Shown: positions 1 to 6,301 of the stretch, piece by piece
Layout: every line of letters begins with the position of its first letter
Numbering within the stretch: the first letter of the stretch is position 1
Source of the DNA: JASLBX01 sp036374175
GTDB taxonomy: Bacteria; Actinomycetota; Actinomycetes; Jiangellales; Jiangellaceae
Reading direction: 5' to 3'
DNA: 8,696 nt
Assembly (NCBI GenBank): GCA_036374175.1
Contig: DASUUH010000016.1
Span: 1-8,696 of the forward strand
Program-made: the position numbers and the translations under genes
The notes under the pieces: generated by a model
Database searches by the model: none
Told to the model about the DNA's origin: nothing
Seen by the model: only the letters and a program-made list of their open reading frames with translations

Positions 1-220
1 CAAACTGCCCGACGACGGTTTGGCGGTGCTGACCACCCACGGCGGCGCGGCGCGCCTCGGTATCGCCGCTCTGATCGGCATGCCGCTGGAGCGGTTCACC
101 AACATCGGCGGGCTGTCCAACGGGTCCTGGTCGATGCTGCGAAACACCGAACAGGGGTGGGTGTTGGTGGAACACAACGCCGGCACACTTCCCACGCCGG
201 TGGCCATCGAAGAAGGCTGA
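1..220 (+). CDS. Histidine phosphatase family protein, 3' end (5' truncated by window)
   Basis: The open frame runs from base 2 to a TGA at 218-220 and shows about 72 C-terminal residues. The segment TTHGGAARLGIAALIGMP fits the second catalytic histidine region of the histidine phosphatase (phosphoglycerate-mutase-like) superfamily, where a conserved T/S-H-G-G lies just before a helix. A cytosolic phosphomonoesterase is expected. The N-terminal RHG motif lies outside the window, so catalytic completeness cannot be checked. In many actinobacteria a gene of this type (in mycobacteria the glucosyl-3-phosphoglycerate phosphatase GpgP) follows the nadD-rsfS genes and lies near a tRNA-Ala, which matches the context here. 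The exact substrate is inference from synteny, so no gene symbol is assigned. Confidence 0.8.
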   Translation, partial: KLPDDGLAVLTTHGGAARLGIAALIGMPLERFTNIGGLSNGSWSMLRNTEQGWVLVEHNAGTLPTPVAIEEG

Positions 221-288
221 ACCCCGCCCATCAGGCAACTGTGCGACGTCACGCCGGCGGGCTGGCGACGCGACTTTCGCTTATGAGC

Positions 289-316
289 TTGGCCGTCCGG
301 TCGGCTAACCTTAGGT
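289..316 (+). promoter_or_regulatory. Candidate promoter of tRNA-Ala
   Basis: TTGGCC (289-294) and TTAGGT (311-316) are separated by 16 bases and would place a transcription start about 7 bases before the mature tRNA 5' end at 330. An overlapping -10 alternative is TAACCT (306-311). Both are imperfect matches, so the tRNA could also be read from the upstream phosphatase operon. Confidence 0.35.
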
Positions 317-329
317 GGCCGTCAGGCAC

Positions 330-402
330 GGGGCTATGGCGCAGTTGGTAGCGCGCCTCCATGGCATGGAGGAGGTCAGGGGTTCGAATCCCCTTAGCTC
401 CA
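330..402 (+). tRNA. tRNA-Ala (anticodon GGC)
   Basis: A complete 73-base cloverleaf can be drawn by eye. The acceptor stem is GGGGCTA (330-336) with TAGCTCC (395-401), including one G-T pair. The D arm is GCGC/GCGC, the anticodon stem is CCTCC (356-360) with GGAGG (368-372), and the anticodon GGC is at 363-365. The T arm is AGGGG-TTCGAAT-CCCCT and the discriminator is A402. The 3' CCA is not encoded (A402 is followed by CCG). It decodes GCC/GCT alanine codons. Confidence 0.97.
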
Positions 403-413
403 CCGCAGGTCAG

Positions 414-445
414 AGGCCCTGTCCGGCATCTTGGGCAGGGCCTTT
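414..445 (+). terminator. Intrinsic terminator of tRNA-Ala
   Basis: An 11-bp stem, 414-424 (AGGCCCTGTCC) with 433-443 (GGGCAGGGCCT), contains one T-G pair and has an 8-base loop. It is followed by a short TT and lies 11 bases after the tRNA. The remaining stretch to the next gene (446-566) shows no gene; it has a small GC hairpin CCCGCC-GCC-GGGCGG at 546-560 without a T run. Confidence 0.8.
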
Positions 446-566
446 GCTGTGCCGTACGCGTTCATGTCGCTCATCTGTGCTGACCGCAACTAGTTCCACA
501 AATCCATGGCCGCCCGTGCGGATTCGCGAGGCTGGGTGACTCCGTCCCGCCGCCGGGCGGCCACCG

Positions 567-596
567 TTGTCGTGCCGATCGGGCGGCAGAGATGAT
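567..596 (+). promoter_or_regulatory. Candidate leaderless promoter of the PNPOx-like gene
   Basis: TTGTCG (567-572) and GATGAT (591-596) are 18 bases apart. Six bases (GGGGCG) then separate the -10-like box from the GTG at 603, so the transcript would start at or next to the start codon. The first base of the -10 is G rather than T, so this is weaker than the ArsR-gene promoter it resembles. Confidence 0.35.
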
Positions 597-602
597 GGGG
601 CG

Positions 603-1202
603 GTGGGAAAGACATACGAGCGGATCGACGGCCGGCTGCGCGAGTTCATCGAAGCCCAGCACATCTTCTTCACCGCCACCGCGCCGCTTGCGGCCGAGGG
701 CACAGTCAACCTCTCGCCCAAGGGGTTGACCGGATCGTTCGCCGTCATTGATGAGTTGACGGTGGCCTATCTCGATTTCGCCGGCAGCAACGCCGAGACC
801 ATCGCGCACCTTCGCGAGAACGGCCGCATCACGCTCATGTGGTGTGCCTTCGACGGCCCGCCCAACATTGTGCGCGTCCACGGCCGAGGAGAACCGATCT
901 TCCGGGACGACCCTCGCTGGCCGGAACTCATGGCGTACTTTCCCGACATCGACACCAGCCAGCACGGCCTGCGGGCGATCATCGTCGTGCATGCTGAGCT
1001 GATCCGCGACACGTGCGGCTACGCCGTCCCCTTCATGACCTACGACGGTGACCGCGACCTGCACGGCAAGCGGTTCGCCCGGGAGGACGACGCTTCGCTC
1101 AACGCCTACTTCGAGAAGAAGGAGCACGTCGGTACGAGCCTCGATGGACTGCCTGGCCTGCCGTTACCGCTTCCTCCTACTCCGGCACGTCTCAATCACT
1201 GA
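603..1202 (+). CDS. Pyridoxamine 5'-phosphate oxidase family protein
   Basis: This 199-residue protein begins at GTG 603 with GKTYERIDGRLREFIEAQ. The frame extends upstream to a TTG at 567, but those 12 codons do not resemble the family's usual start. It carries the signatures of a PNPOx-like split-barrel flavoprotein family: VNLSPKG at about 35-41, SNAETIAHL at 62-70, ITLMWCAFDGPPNIVRVHGRG at about 76-96, and DTCGYAVPFM at 136-145. Family members bind FMN or F420 and are mostly uncharacterised cytosolic oxidoreductases; true PNP oxidase activity should not be assumed. The C-terminal tail after about residue 180 is Pro/Leu-rich and probably disordered. The gene stands alone and ends 19 bases from the convergent reductase gene, with no strong terminator between them. 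Confidence 0.9.
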   Translation: MGKTYERIDGRLREFIEAQHIFFTATAPLAAEGTVNLSPKGLTGSFAVIDELTVAYLDFAGSNAETIAHLRENGRITLMWCAFDGPPNIVRVHGRGEPIFRDDPRWPELMAYFPDIDTSQHGLRAIIVVHAELIRDTCGYAVPFMTYDGDRDLHGKRFAREDDASLNAYFEKKEHVGTSLDGLPGLPLPLPPTPARLNH

Positions 1203-1221
1203 CCAGCCAAGCGGGCAGTGC

Positions 1222-1857
1222 CTAACGTGGACGTACCGCGTACGAGAGGTGCGTGACCATCGGCGACGGCTGAACGCGGACCGGCTCGAGGGCGATGCGC
1301 TCGGCGTCGACCTCCTCGAACAGCCGCACTCCGGTGCCGAAAAACACAGGGGCGAGGGTGATCGTGAATTCGTCCACCAGCCCGGCGTTGAGGTACTGAA
1401 CGATCGTCTCCGCGCCCCCACCGATCCGTACGTCACGGTCTCCGGCGGAGTCGCGGGCCTGTTTGAGGGCGCTCTCGATGCCGTCGTTGACGAAATAGAA
1501 CGTCGTACCGCCCGGCCGTTCCCACGGCTCGCGGACCTCATGTGTGACCACGTAGACCGGGGTGTGGAAGGGCGCCTCCTCCGGCCACCTGTGCTCGCCG
1601 CCGTCGAACATCCGCTTGCCCAGCACGGTCGCGCCGGTGCGGTTATAGGTCTCCTCGGCGACGGCGTTGTCGACGCCCTCCTCGCCGCCGGTGCCGAGCT
1701 TGAGGTTCTCCCGGAAGAACCGCTGCTTGAACGCCCAGTGCTGCAGTTGCATCCACTGCGCCATCCACTGCTTGAGCTCCGGATCGTCCGCCCGATCCTG
1801 TGGTGCGATGAACCCGTCCAGCGTCATGGCGACGCTGAAGAACACCTTGCCCGCCAT
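1222..1857 (-). CDS. Dihydrofolate reductase family protein (RibD C-terminal domain-like)
   Basis: This 211-residue cytosolic protein is a stand-alone RibD/DHFR-fold reductase. An N-terminal strand with MTLDGFIAPQD lies at about 11-21, the cofactor-side motif GATVLGKRMFD at 75-85, GGGAETIVQYL at 146-156, and the C-terminal strand pair DEFTITLAPVFFGTGVRLFE at 162-181. These positions match the RibD_C family, which uses NAD(P)H; the substrate of such stand-alone members is generally unknown. The ATG at 1857 shares one base with the stop of the SRPBCC gene (TGATG). AGGAG lies 8 bases upstream inside that gene, so translational coupling is expected. It is the third gene of the ArsR operon. No riboflavin pathway genes are nearby, so a role in riboflavin synthesis is not supported. 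Confidence 0.9.
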   Translation of the reverse strand: MAGKVFFSVAMTLDGFIAPQDRADDPELKQWMAQWMQLQHWAFKQRFFRENLKLGTGGEEGVDNAVAEETYNRTGATVLGKRMFDGGEHRWPEEAPFHTPVYVVTHEVREPWERPGGTTFYFVNDGIESALKQARDSAGDRDVRIGGGAETIVQYLNAGLVDEFTITLAPVFFGTGVRLFEEVDAERIALEPVRVQPSPMVTHLSYAVRPR

Positions 1858-2336
1858 CAGCGTCGCTCCTGTGCCTCGACGTAGTCGGCGAGCCGCCCGA
1901 GCGTCTGCTCGCCGCCTTCGATCGCGTGGTACTCCTTGACCGCTTGGTCGCGCAGTTCGGCGGTCGGGAAGACCGTCCGCATGGCCAGGTGTGTCGTCTC
2001 GCCGCGTGCCTCGAACGTCAGGACCGACTCGAAGGCGTTCGGGTCGTCCGCCGAGTCGCCGTGCAGCAGAGTGATCCGCACCGGGCGGTCGATCTCACGC
2101 CAGGTGATCCAGTTCGGGTAGTCCGTTCCGTCGGCCCCGTGCATGACGAAGTCCCAACTGCCGCCTTCGCGAAACTCGAAAGCCCGCGTCGTCGTGGTGA
2201 AACCGGTCGGGCCCCACCACTGGGACAGGTGCCGGACATCAGTGAACGCCTCGAATACCAATTCGCGTGGCGCGGCGATGGTGCGCGAGATGACGATCTC
2301 GCGGTCGGCCGTTACCTGGCCGGTGCTATCTGCCAT
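1857..2336 (-). CDS. SRPBCC domain-containing protein (AHSA1-like, START superfamily)
   Basis: This 159-residue protein has the typical AHSA1/CalC-like SRPBCC pattern. A first strand IVISRTIAAP (14-23) is followed by the helix RELVFEAFTDVRHLSQWWGP (24-43), EFREGGSWDFVMHG (54-67), ITWREIDRP (77-85), a strand region at 101-121, and the long C-terminal helix around 128-155. The fold makes a hydrophobic pocket; the ligand cannot be read from the sequence. AAGGAG lies 7 bases before the ATG at 2336. The gene overlaps the upstream ArsR gene by 11 bases and the downstream reductase gene by one base. ArsR-plus-AHSA1 pairs are a recurrent bacterial arrangement, which supports co-regulation but does not reveal a function. 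Confidence 0.92.
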   Translation of the reverse strand: MADSTGQVTADREIVISRTIAAPRELVFEAFTDVRHLSQWWGPTGFTTTTRAFEFREGGSWDFVMHGADGTDYPNWITWREIDRPVRITLLHGDSADDPNAFESVLTFEARGETTHLAMRTVFPTAELRDQAVKEYHAIEGGEQTLGRLADYVEAQERR

Positions 2337-2670
2337 GGTCGCTCTCCTTCTTCAGATCTTGTACGTACGTCTCCAGGCGGTCAAAGCTCTCGTTCCAGAA
2401 CTCCGCGAATCCGCCGGCCCACTCGTGGATCGGGCGAAGCCCTCGGGCGTCCAGGCCGTAAAGCCGCTGTTTGCCGACTTCGCGCACCCGCACCAGGCGG
2501 ACCTCGCGAAGGACACGCAGATGCTTCGACGCGCTGGGCTGCGTCATGCCCAGCTCTTCGGCGAGTTCCAGCACCGGACGTTCGCGCTCCTTGAGCAGTT
2601 CCAAGATCTGGCGTCGGTGCGGCTCGGCGATCGCGTTGAACGCGTCGGATGTCGTCGGTGCTCTCGCCAC
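2326..2670 (-). CDS. ArsR family winged-helix transcriptional regulator
   Basis: The protein is about 114 residues from the GTG at 2670. The winged helix-turn-helix runs through QILELLKERERPVLELAEEL and the recognition helix MTQPSASKHLRVLRE (about 42-56), followed by the wing VRVREVGKQRLYGLD (60-74). No ArsR-type metal-binding CxC motif is present; the segment has no cysteines, so a non-metal signal is likely. An ATG exists four codons earlier (2682), but it lies inside the best -10 box. The GTG sits exactly where a leaderless transcript would start and gives the family-typical MARAxTTSDAFNAIAEP start. It is the first gene of the operon with the SRPBCC and reductase genes and probably represses it. 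Confidence 0.92.
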   Translation of the reverse strand: MARAPTTSDAFNAIAEPHRRQILELLKERERPVLELAEELGMTQPSASKHLRVLREVRLVRVREVGKQRLYGLDARGLRPIHEWAGGFAEFWNESFDRLETYVQDLKKESDHGR

Positions 2671-2677
2671 GCCGCCC

Positions 2678-2705
2678 ATCATATGCCTATATGGGAATGC
2701 GTCAA
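2678..2705 (-). promoter_or_regulatory. Promoter of the ArsR operon (leaderless)
   Basis: On the minus strand TTGACG (2705-2700) is followed after 16 bases by TATGAT (2683-2678). Both boxes are strong matches to the vegetative consensus. The predicted start falls at about 2671-2670, at the GTG start codon. This implies a leaderless mRNA and argues against the two upstream ATG codons at 2682 and 2679. Confidence 0.65.
2680..2693. promoter_or_regulatory. Palindromic operator candidate for the ArsR regulator
   Basis: CATAT-GCCT-ATATG is a perfect 5-bp inverted repeat with a 4-base spacer. It lies in the promoter spacer and overlaps the -10 box of the ArsR operon. A bound repressor there would block RNA polymerase, the standard autoregulation geometry for ArsR proteins. 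Which protein binds is inference. Confidence 0.5.
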
Positions 2706-2715
2706 GTTCGAGAAC

Positions 2716-3348
2716 CTAGCTCAGGTGCGCCTGAGCGCGTCCGAGCAGCTGTTGAGCGTCATCGGCGTAGCAGCGAAGCTCGACAATTTCCTGCTCGCCC
2801 TTGCGCAGCCGGACCGTGACCGGTTCTCGCAGGACGATCCGGAGGTTGGTCTGGCTGGACACACCGATACTGAGTGCGGTGCCATCCGGTGTCTGTGACA
2901 ACTGGACCGTCCGCGAGCTCGGCAAGTCGTATCGCTGGGGGCGCAGGCTGGCCACTGCGCCCCACGGGACGAAGACGTCCACGTTGCTGCCGTATCGCGC
3001 CCGCAGGCCGTCCTGGTTCAGCTCGTGGACGTTGACCTTGACGCTGGCCAGGAATCCGAGCATCCACGTCAATCCCCAGATGCCGATGATCAACGCGATC
3101 GCCCGCACGACCGGCCAGGGCACCAGCAGATGGACGACGACCACTTCGATGGCCGACACCACGATGAACACCCAGATCACCGGCTCGACGGCCGTGGAGT
3201 ATCCGAAACCCTGGGCCCCTGGACCAACCCTCGGGCGGCGGGCGATCCACCGGTAGAGGCTCAGCCAGATATTCATCTCGAAGCGGAGCGCCCGGCTGGC
3301 GAGGGCGCGCATCGTGGTTCGGCGAGCCTGCTGATCGGCGGCGGTCAC
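2716..3348 (-). CDS. Unrecognised membrane protein with two helices and a C-terminal beta-rich domain
   Basis: I do not recognise this 210-residue protein. An N-terminal basic cytosolic segment of about 50 residues (including RWIARRPR) precedes two strongly hydrophobic helices at about 54-77 and 82-103. A soluble tail of about 105 residues then alternates short strands and turns: HELNQDGLRARYGSNVDVFV, PWGAVASLRPQRYDL, SIGVSSQTNLRIVL, VTVRLRKGEQEIVELRCYAD. This layout resembles small bacterial proteins with a PH-like domain behind a helical hairpin; that is a structural guess only. The frame stays open upstream to 3684, but that part is Arg/Pro-rich shadow of the MarR gene. The GTG at 3348 overlaps the MarR stop as GTGA, so translational coupling to the regulator is likely. 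It belongs with the MarR/MMPL divergon. Confidence 0.75.
   Translation of the reverse strand: MTAADQQARRTTMRALASRALRFEMNIWLSLYRWIARRPRVGPGAQGFGYSTAVEPVIWVFIVVSAIEVVVVHLLVPWPVVRAIALIIGIWGLTWMLGFLASVKVNVHELNQDGLRARYGSNVDVFVPWGAVASLRPQRYDLPSSRTVQLSQTPDGTALSIGVSSQTNLRIVLREPVTVRLRKGEQEIVELRCYADDAQQLLGRAQAHLS
2719..2736 (-). terminator. Hairpin at the end of the membrane-protein gene, weak terminator candidate
   Basis: GCTCAGG-TGCG-CCTGAGC forms a perfect 7-bp stem with a 4-base loop over the last codons of the membrane-protein gene, one base before its stop codon. On the minus strand it is followed by TAGGTTCTCG, which is not a real T run. It may separate the MarR operon from the ArsR promoter just downstream. 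Confidence 0.3.
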
Positions 3349-3806
3349 GCCGAGACCTCGTCGGTGCGTGTCACGGCGTGTTCGTAGAGGCGGTGGAGGA
3401 CATGTTCCATGCCGCGTACGAAGCCGGCCATCTCGTCGTCCGGCACGCCGGCGAACACGATATGGGCGAATGCGTCGTATTCGCGATCGAGTTCTGCAGC
3501 GGTGGCTGCGCCGTGGTCGGTGAACGTCACGAGGGTCGCGCGCCGGTCCTTCGGATGCGGCTCTCGGGTGACGAAGCCGGTATCGACGAGCGCATCGACC
3601 AGGCCGGTGACATTGCGGGGTGTGACGTCCAGCGCGGTGGCGAGCCGGCGTTGCGTCATCGGGCCGTGGCGCCGCAACTCCCACAGCACGTGAGCACGAG
3701 CTCCGGTGAGGCCCTTGGAGCTCAGGCCGGCCTCCATGTCATTGCTGAGCACCACGACCAGCTCCAGCAGCCGGTCGAGCGCCGCTCGGTCTCGATCAGA
3801 GGGCAT
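3345..3806 (-). CDS. MarR family transcriptional regulator
   Basis: This 153-residue regulator has the MarR order: a dimerisation helix (DRLLELVVVLSNDM), LTGARAHVLWELRRHGPMTQRRLATAL leading into the recognition helix TPRNVTGLVDALVDTGFV (about 62-79), a wing with the family-typical DRR (PKDRRATLVTFTDHG), and C-terminal dimer helices. An ATG lies seven codons upstream at 3827, but no ribosome binding site precedes it. The ATG at 3806 has GAAGGTGG eight bases upstream, so I prefer it. The next gene, for a membrane protein, overlaps by GTGA. An MMPL transporter gene is divergent, and a repressor role over both directions is the usual expectation. Confidence 0.9.
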   Translation of the reverse strand: MPSDRDRAALDRLLELVVVLSNDMEAGLSSKGLTGARAHVLWELRRHGPMTQRRLATALDVTPRNVTGLVDALVDTGFVTREPHPKDRRATLVTFTDHGAATAAELDREYDAFAHIVFAGVPDDEMAGFVRGMEHVLHRLYEHAVTRTDEVSA

Positions 3807-3825
3807 AAACGGAACCACCTTCACC

Positions 3826-3848
3826 ATGTAGCATCTACATTAATTGTA
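3826..3848. promoter_or_regulatory. Operator and promoter region between the MarR and MMPL genes
   Basis: ATGTAG-CAT-CTACAT (3826-3840) is a perfect 6-bp inverted repeat. It is overlapped by a second AT-rich near-palindrome, TACATTAATTGTA (3836-3848), with one mismatched pair. On the minus strand TACAAT (3848-3843) is a good -10 box for the MarR gene and would start transcription near 3836. On the plus strand TACATT (3836-3841) could serve as a -10 for the MMPL gene. No convincing -35 box was found in either direction. The size and symmetry suit a MarR dimer; the assignment is inference. Confidence 0.5.
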
Positions 3849-3933
3849 ACGGTCCGTTCTGCAAGCTCTCAGCCGGCTCACAGGTCAACTCGGGCAAGGT
3901 GGCATCACTCGATCAACGTGACTGGAGAATCTC

Positions 3934-6123
3934 GTGGCTGTCCTGCTCTACCGGCTTGGCCGGTTTTCCTACCGGCGACGTTGGTACGTGGCGCTGTCGT
4001 GGATCGCCTTGCTGGTGCTCACCGGCATCGGCTCGGCGACGATCGCCGGCGACAACAGCGAGTCGTTCGAGATTCCCGGTACCGAATCGCAAGCTGCCTT
4101 CGACCTGCTCAACGAGCGTTTCCCGGGTTCTACTGCCGACGGTGCGACCGGCCGTATGGTGTTCGCCGCACCCGACGGCGAGGATCTGTCCAGTCCGGAT
4201 AACCAGGCCGCGGTCGAATCAGTGATCGGTGAGCTCACTGCGGCGCCCGGCTTGGAGACAGTGGCGAATCCGTACGAGGTCGGTTCGATTTCACCGGACG
4301 GCCGGATCGCGTACGCCGAGATCCAGTACGACACGCAGATCCTGGACGACGTGGAGCGCGAGGCCCTCTTTGCCGCTGCTGAGACTGGTAGGGACGCTGG
4401 GCTGACGGTCGAGATCGGCGGCGACATCGCGTTCGAGGAGGAGGTCGGCGGCGGCACAGAGTTCATCGGGCTCGCGGTGGCCGCTGTCGTGCTGGTGATC
4501 ACCTTCGGTTCGTTCATCGCGGCCGGCATGCCGTTGCTTAACGCGATCATCGGTATCGGCGTGACCATCTCCGCGATCACGATCAGTACTCGATTCATCG
4601 ACCTTTCGGAGGATTCCACGATCCTCGCGATGATGCTCGGCATTGCGCTCGCGATCGACTACTCACTGTTCATCGCCTCGCGGTACCGGCACGAGCTCAC
4701 ACTCGGGCGTGCTGGTGAGGAGGCCGCGGGACGTGCGGTGGGAACGGCGGGCAACGCCGTGGTCTTCGCCGGGCTCACTGTCATGATCGCGTTGTCCGGC
4801 CTGTCGATCATCGGCATTCCGTTCCTCAGCCAGATGGGCTTCGCTGCGGCGTTCGCCGTCCTCATGTCGGTGATCATTGCGCTGACGATGCTCCCCGCGC
4901 TGTTCGGCTTCGCGAAGCACCGAATCCTGGGCGGCAAGATCCCGGGCCTTCGGATGCGCGACCCCGAAGCCGAAGAGCCCACGTTGGGCCTCCGCTGGGT
5001 TCAGATGATCACTCGGAATCCGATCAAGGTGCTTACGATCACGATCCTCGCCGTCGGGGCACTGGCGATTCCCGCGGCGAGCCTGCAGCTCGGAATGCCG
5101 GACGAGGGCAGCTTCAGCGAGGACCTCACCCAGCGGCGGGCCTACGACCTGCTCGCCGACGGGTTCGGTCCGGGCTTCAACGGGCCGCTGCTGGTCGTGG
5201 TCGATGCGATCGACAGCGCCGATCCGGAAGGCGCGGTGAACCAGGTAGTGGCATCCGCCCAGGAGTTGGAGAACGTGGCTGCGGTCGTCCCGACGGGATT
5301 CAACCCGGCCGGCGACACCGGCATGGTCACCGTGGTGCCGATGACTGGCCCGAGCGCGGACGAGACCGAGCAGCTGGTGCAGGACATCCGGGCGTTGTCC
5401 CCTGAGGTCCGGTCACAATCCGGTGCGGAGATCATGGTGACCGGCGCTACAGCGGTGCTGATCGACTTCAACGAGAAGATCGCCGATGCCATCGTCCCGT
5501 ATCTCGCCGTGGTCGTCGGGCTGTCCTTCCTCATTCTGATCCTGGTGTTCCGGTCGATTCTGGTTCCGCTCAAGGCGGCACTGGGCTTCCTGGTGACGAT
5601 GGCCGCCACGTTCGGGGCGACCGTCGCTGTGTTCCAGTGGGGCTGGCTGGCGGGCCTGATCGGCGTGGACCAGACCGGGCCGATCATCAGTTTCCTGCCG
5701 ATCATCCTGATCGGTTTGGTTTTCGGCCTTGCGATGGACTACCAGGTGTTCCTTGTCACCCGGATGCACGAGGAACATGTGCACGGCATGGCCGCGACAC
5801 CGTCGATCGTCAGAGGTTTCCAGCACGGTGCCAGGGTGGTCGCGGCGGCGGCGGTCATCATGATCAGCGTCTTCGGCGGATTCATCCTCGGCGACGACTT
5901 CATCAAGCAGATGGGTTTCGCGCTCGCGTTCGCGGTGTTCGTCGACGCCTTCGTGGTCCGGATGACGATCGTCCCGGCCGTCCTCAGGCTGCTGGGCGAG
6001 CGGGCCTGGTGGATGCCGCGATGGCTGGACCGGGTCCTGCCGGACGTGGACGTCGAGGGCGAGAAGCTGAGGCGCCACCTGGACGTGAGGCATCCGGCAG
6101 AACCGGCGCCGGTCAGCCGTTGA
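3934..6123 (+). CDS. MMPL/RND family transporter
   Basis: This 729-residue inner-membrane protein has the two-fold RND repeat. TM1 is at about 20-38, and an extracytoplasmic domain follows (about 40-170). Helices then run from about 174 to 325, with LGIALAIDYSLFIASRYRHE carrying the D242-Y243 pair. A second half begins with a helix at about 364-384, has a smaller external domain, and continues with helices from about 520 to 685 around GLAMDYQVFLVTRMHEEH (D602-Y603). The paired Asp-Tyr residues are the proton-relay signature of MmpL proteins. Length is within the range of shorter MMPL transporters, without the long C-terminal domain of MmpL3. The start is GTG 3934 with GGAG six bases upstream. 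Substrate is unknown; a lipid or a toxic compound is typical. Divergence from a MarR gene suggests inducible efflux. Confidence 0.95.
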   Translation: MAVLLYRLGRFSYRRRWYVALSWIALLVLTGIGSATIAGDNSESFEIPGTESQAAFDLLNERFPGSTADGATGRMVFAAPDGEDLSSPDNQAAVESVIGELTAAPGLETVANPYEVGSISPDGRIAYAEIQYDTQILDDVEREALFAAAETGRDAGLTVEIGGDIAFEEEVGGGTEFIGLAVAAVVLVITFGSFIAAGMPLLNAIIGIGVTISAITISTRFIDLSEDSTILAMMLGIALAIDYSLFIASRYRHELTLGRAGEEAAGRAVGTAGNAVVFAGLTVMIALSGLSIIGIPFLSQMGFAAAFAVLMSVIIALTMLPALFGFAKHRILGGKIPGLRMRDPEAEEPTLGLRWVQMITRNPIKVLTITILAVGALAIPAASLQLGMPDEGSFSEDLTQRRAYDLLADGFGPGFNGPLLVVVDAIDSADPEGAVNQVVASAQELENVAAVVPTGFNPAGDTGMVTVVPMTGPSADETEQLVQDIRALSPEVRSQSGAEIMVTGATAVLIDFNEKIADAIVPYLAVVVGLSFLILILVFRSILVPLKAALGFLVTMAATFGATVAVFQWGWLAGLIGVDQTGPIISFLPIILIGLVFGLAMDYQVFLVTRMHEEHVHGMAATPSIVRGFQHGARVVAAAAVIMISVFGGFILGDDFIKQMGFALAFAVFVDAFVVRMTIVPAVLRLLGERAWWMPRWLDRVLPDVDVEGEKLRRHLDVRHPAEPAPVSR

Positions 6124-6142
6124 TTGATGTGAGCCATACAAT

Positions 6143-6170
6143 TTCATAAGAAGGTTCAGTAACTTATGAA
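6143..6170. repeat. AT-rich inverted repeat downstream of the MMPL gene
   Basis: TTCATAAG (6143-6150) and CTTATGAA (6163-6170) form a perfect 8-bp inverted repeat around a 12-base spacer, 20 bases after the MMPL stop. Related units TTCAGTAAC (6155-6163) and TTCTGTAAG (6173-6181) follow in the same AT-rich patch. TAAGAT at 6178-6183 could be a -10 box. It could be an operator and promoter of a lost gene or a weak terminator; no T run follows. Confidence 0.4.
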
Positions 6171-6301
6171 GATTCTGTAAGATGTGGCTGCGGGTGCCCC
6201 CACTGCCTTGGCGAGGCGCCCGCAGTCCCGCGATCCGCGCCGGGCGCGGTATCGCGGTTCGACGAGACGGTGGGGTCGATGAACGCGCTGGTGTGGGTGC
6301 G

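Noticed and set aside
330..402. Attachment site for an integrated element at tRNA-Ala
   Set aside because: No integrase gene lies in the window, and I saw no repeated copy of the tRNA 3' end downstream.
471..1127. Minus-strand open frame of 218 codons opposite the PNPOx-like gene
   Set aside because: It is a shadow frame; the plus-strand protein matches a known family over its full length.
1197..1220. Bidirectional terminator between the PNPOx-like and reductase genes
   Set aside because: Only a 5-bp CACTG/CAGTG repeat with a 14-base loop and no T run is present, which is too weak to call.
1048..1884. Plus-strand open frame of 278 codons opposite the reductase and SRPBCC genes
   Set aside because: The minus-strand genes carry clear family motifs, ribosome binding sites and overlaps; this frame has none.
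2143..2898. Plus-strand open frame of 251 codons opposite the ArsR and SRPBCC genes
   Set aside because: No domain is recognisable, and it is antisense to two confident genes and to the promoter and operator.
3349..3684. N-terminal extension of the unknown membrane protein
   Set aside because: The extension is Arg/Pro/His-rich and overlaps the MarR gene in another frame; the GTGA overlap gives a much better start.
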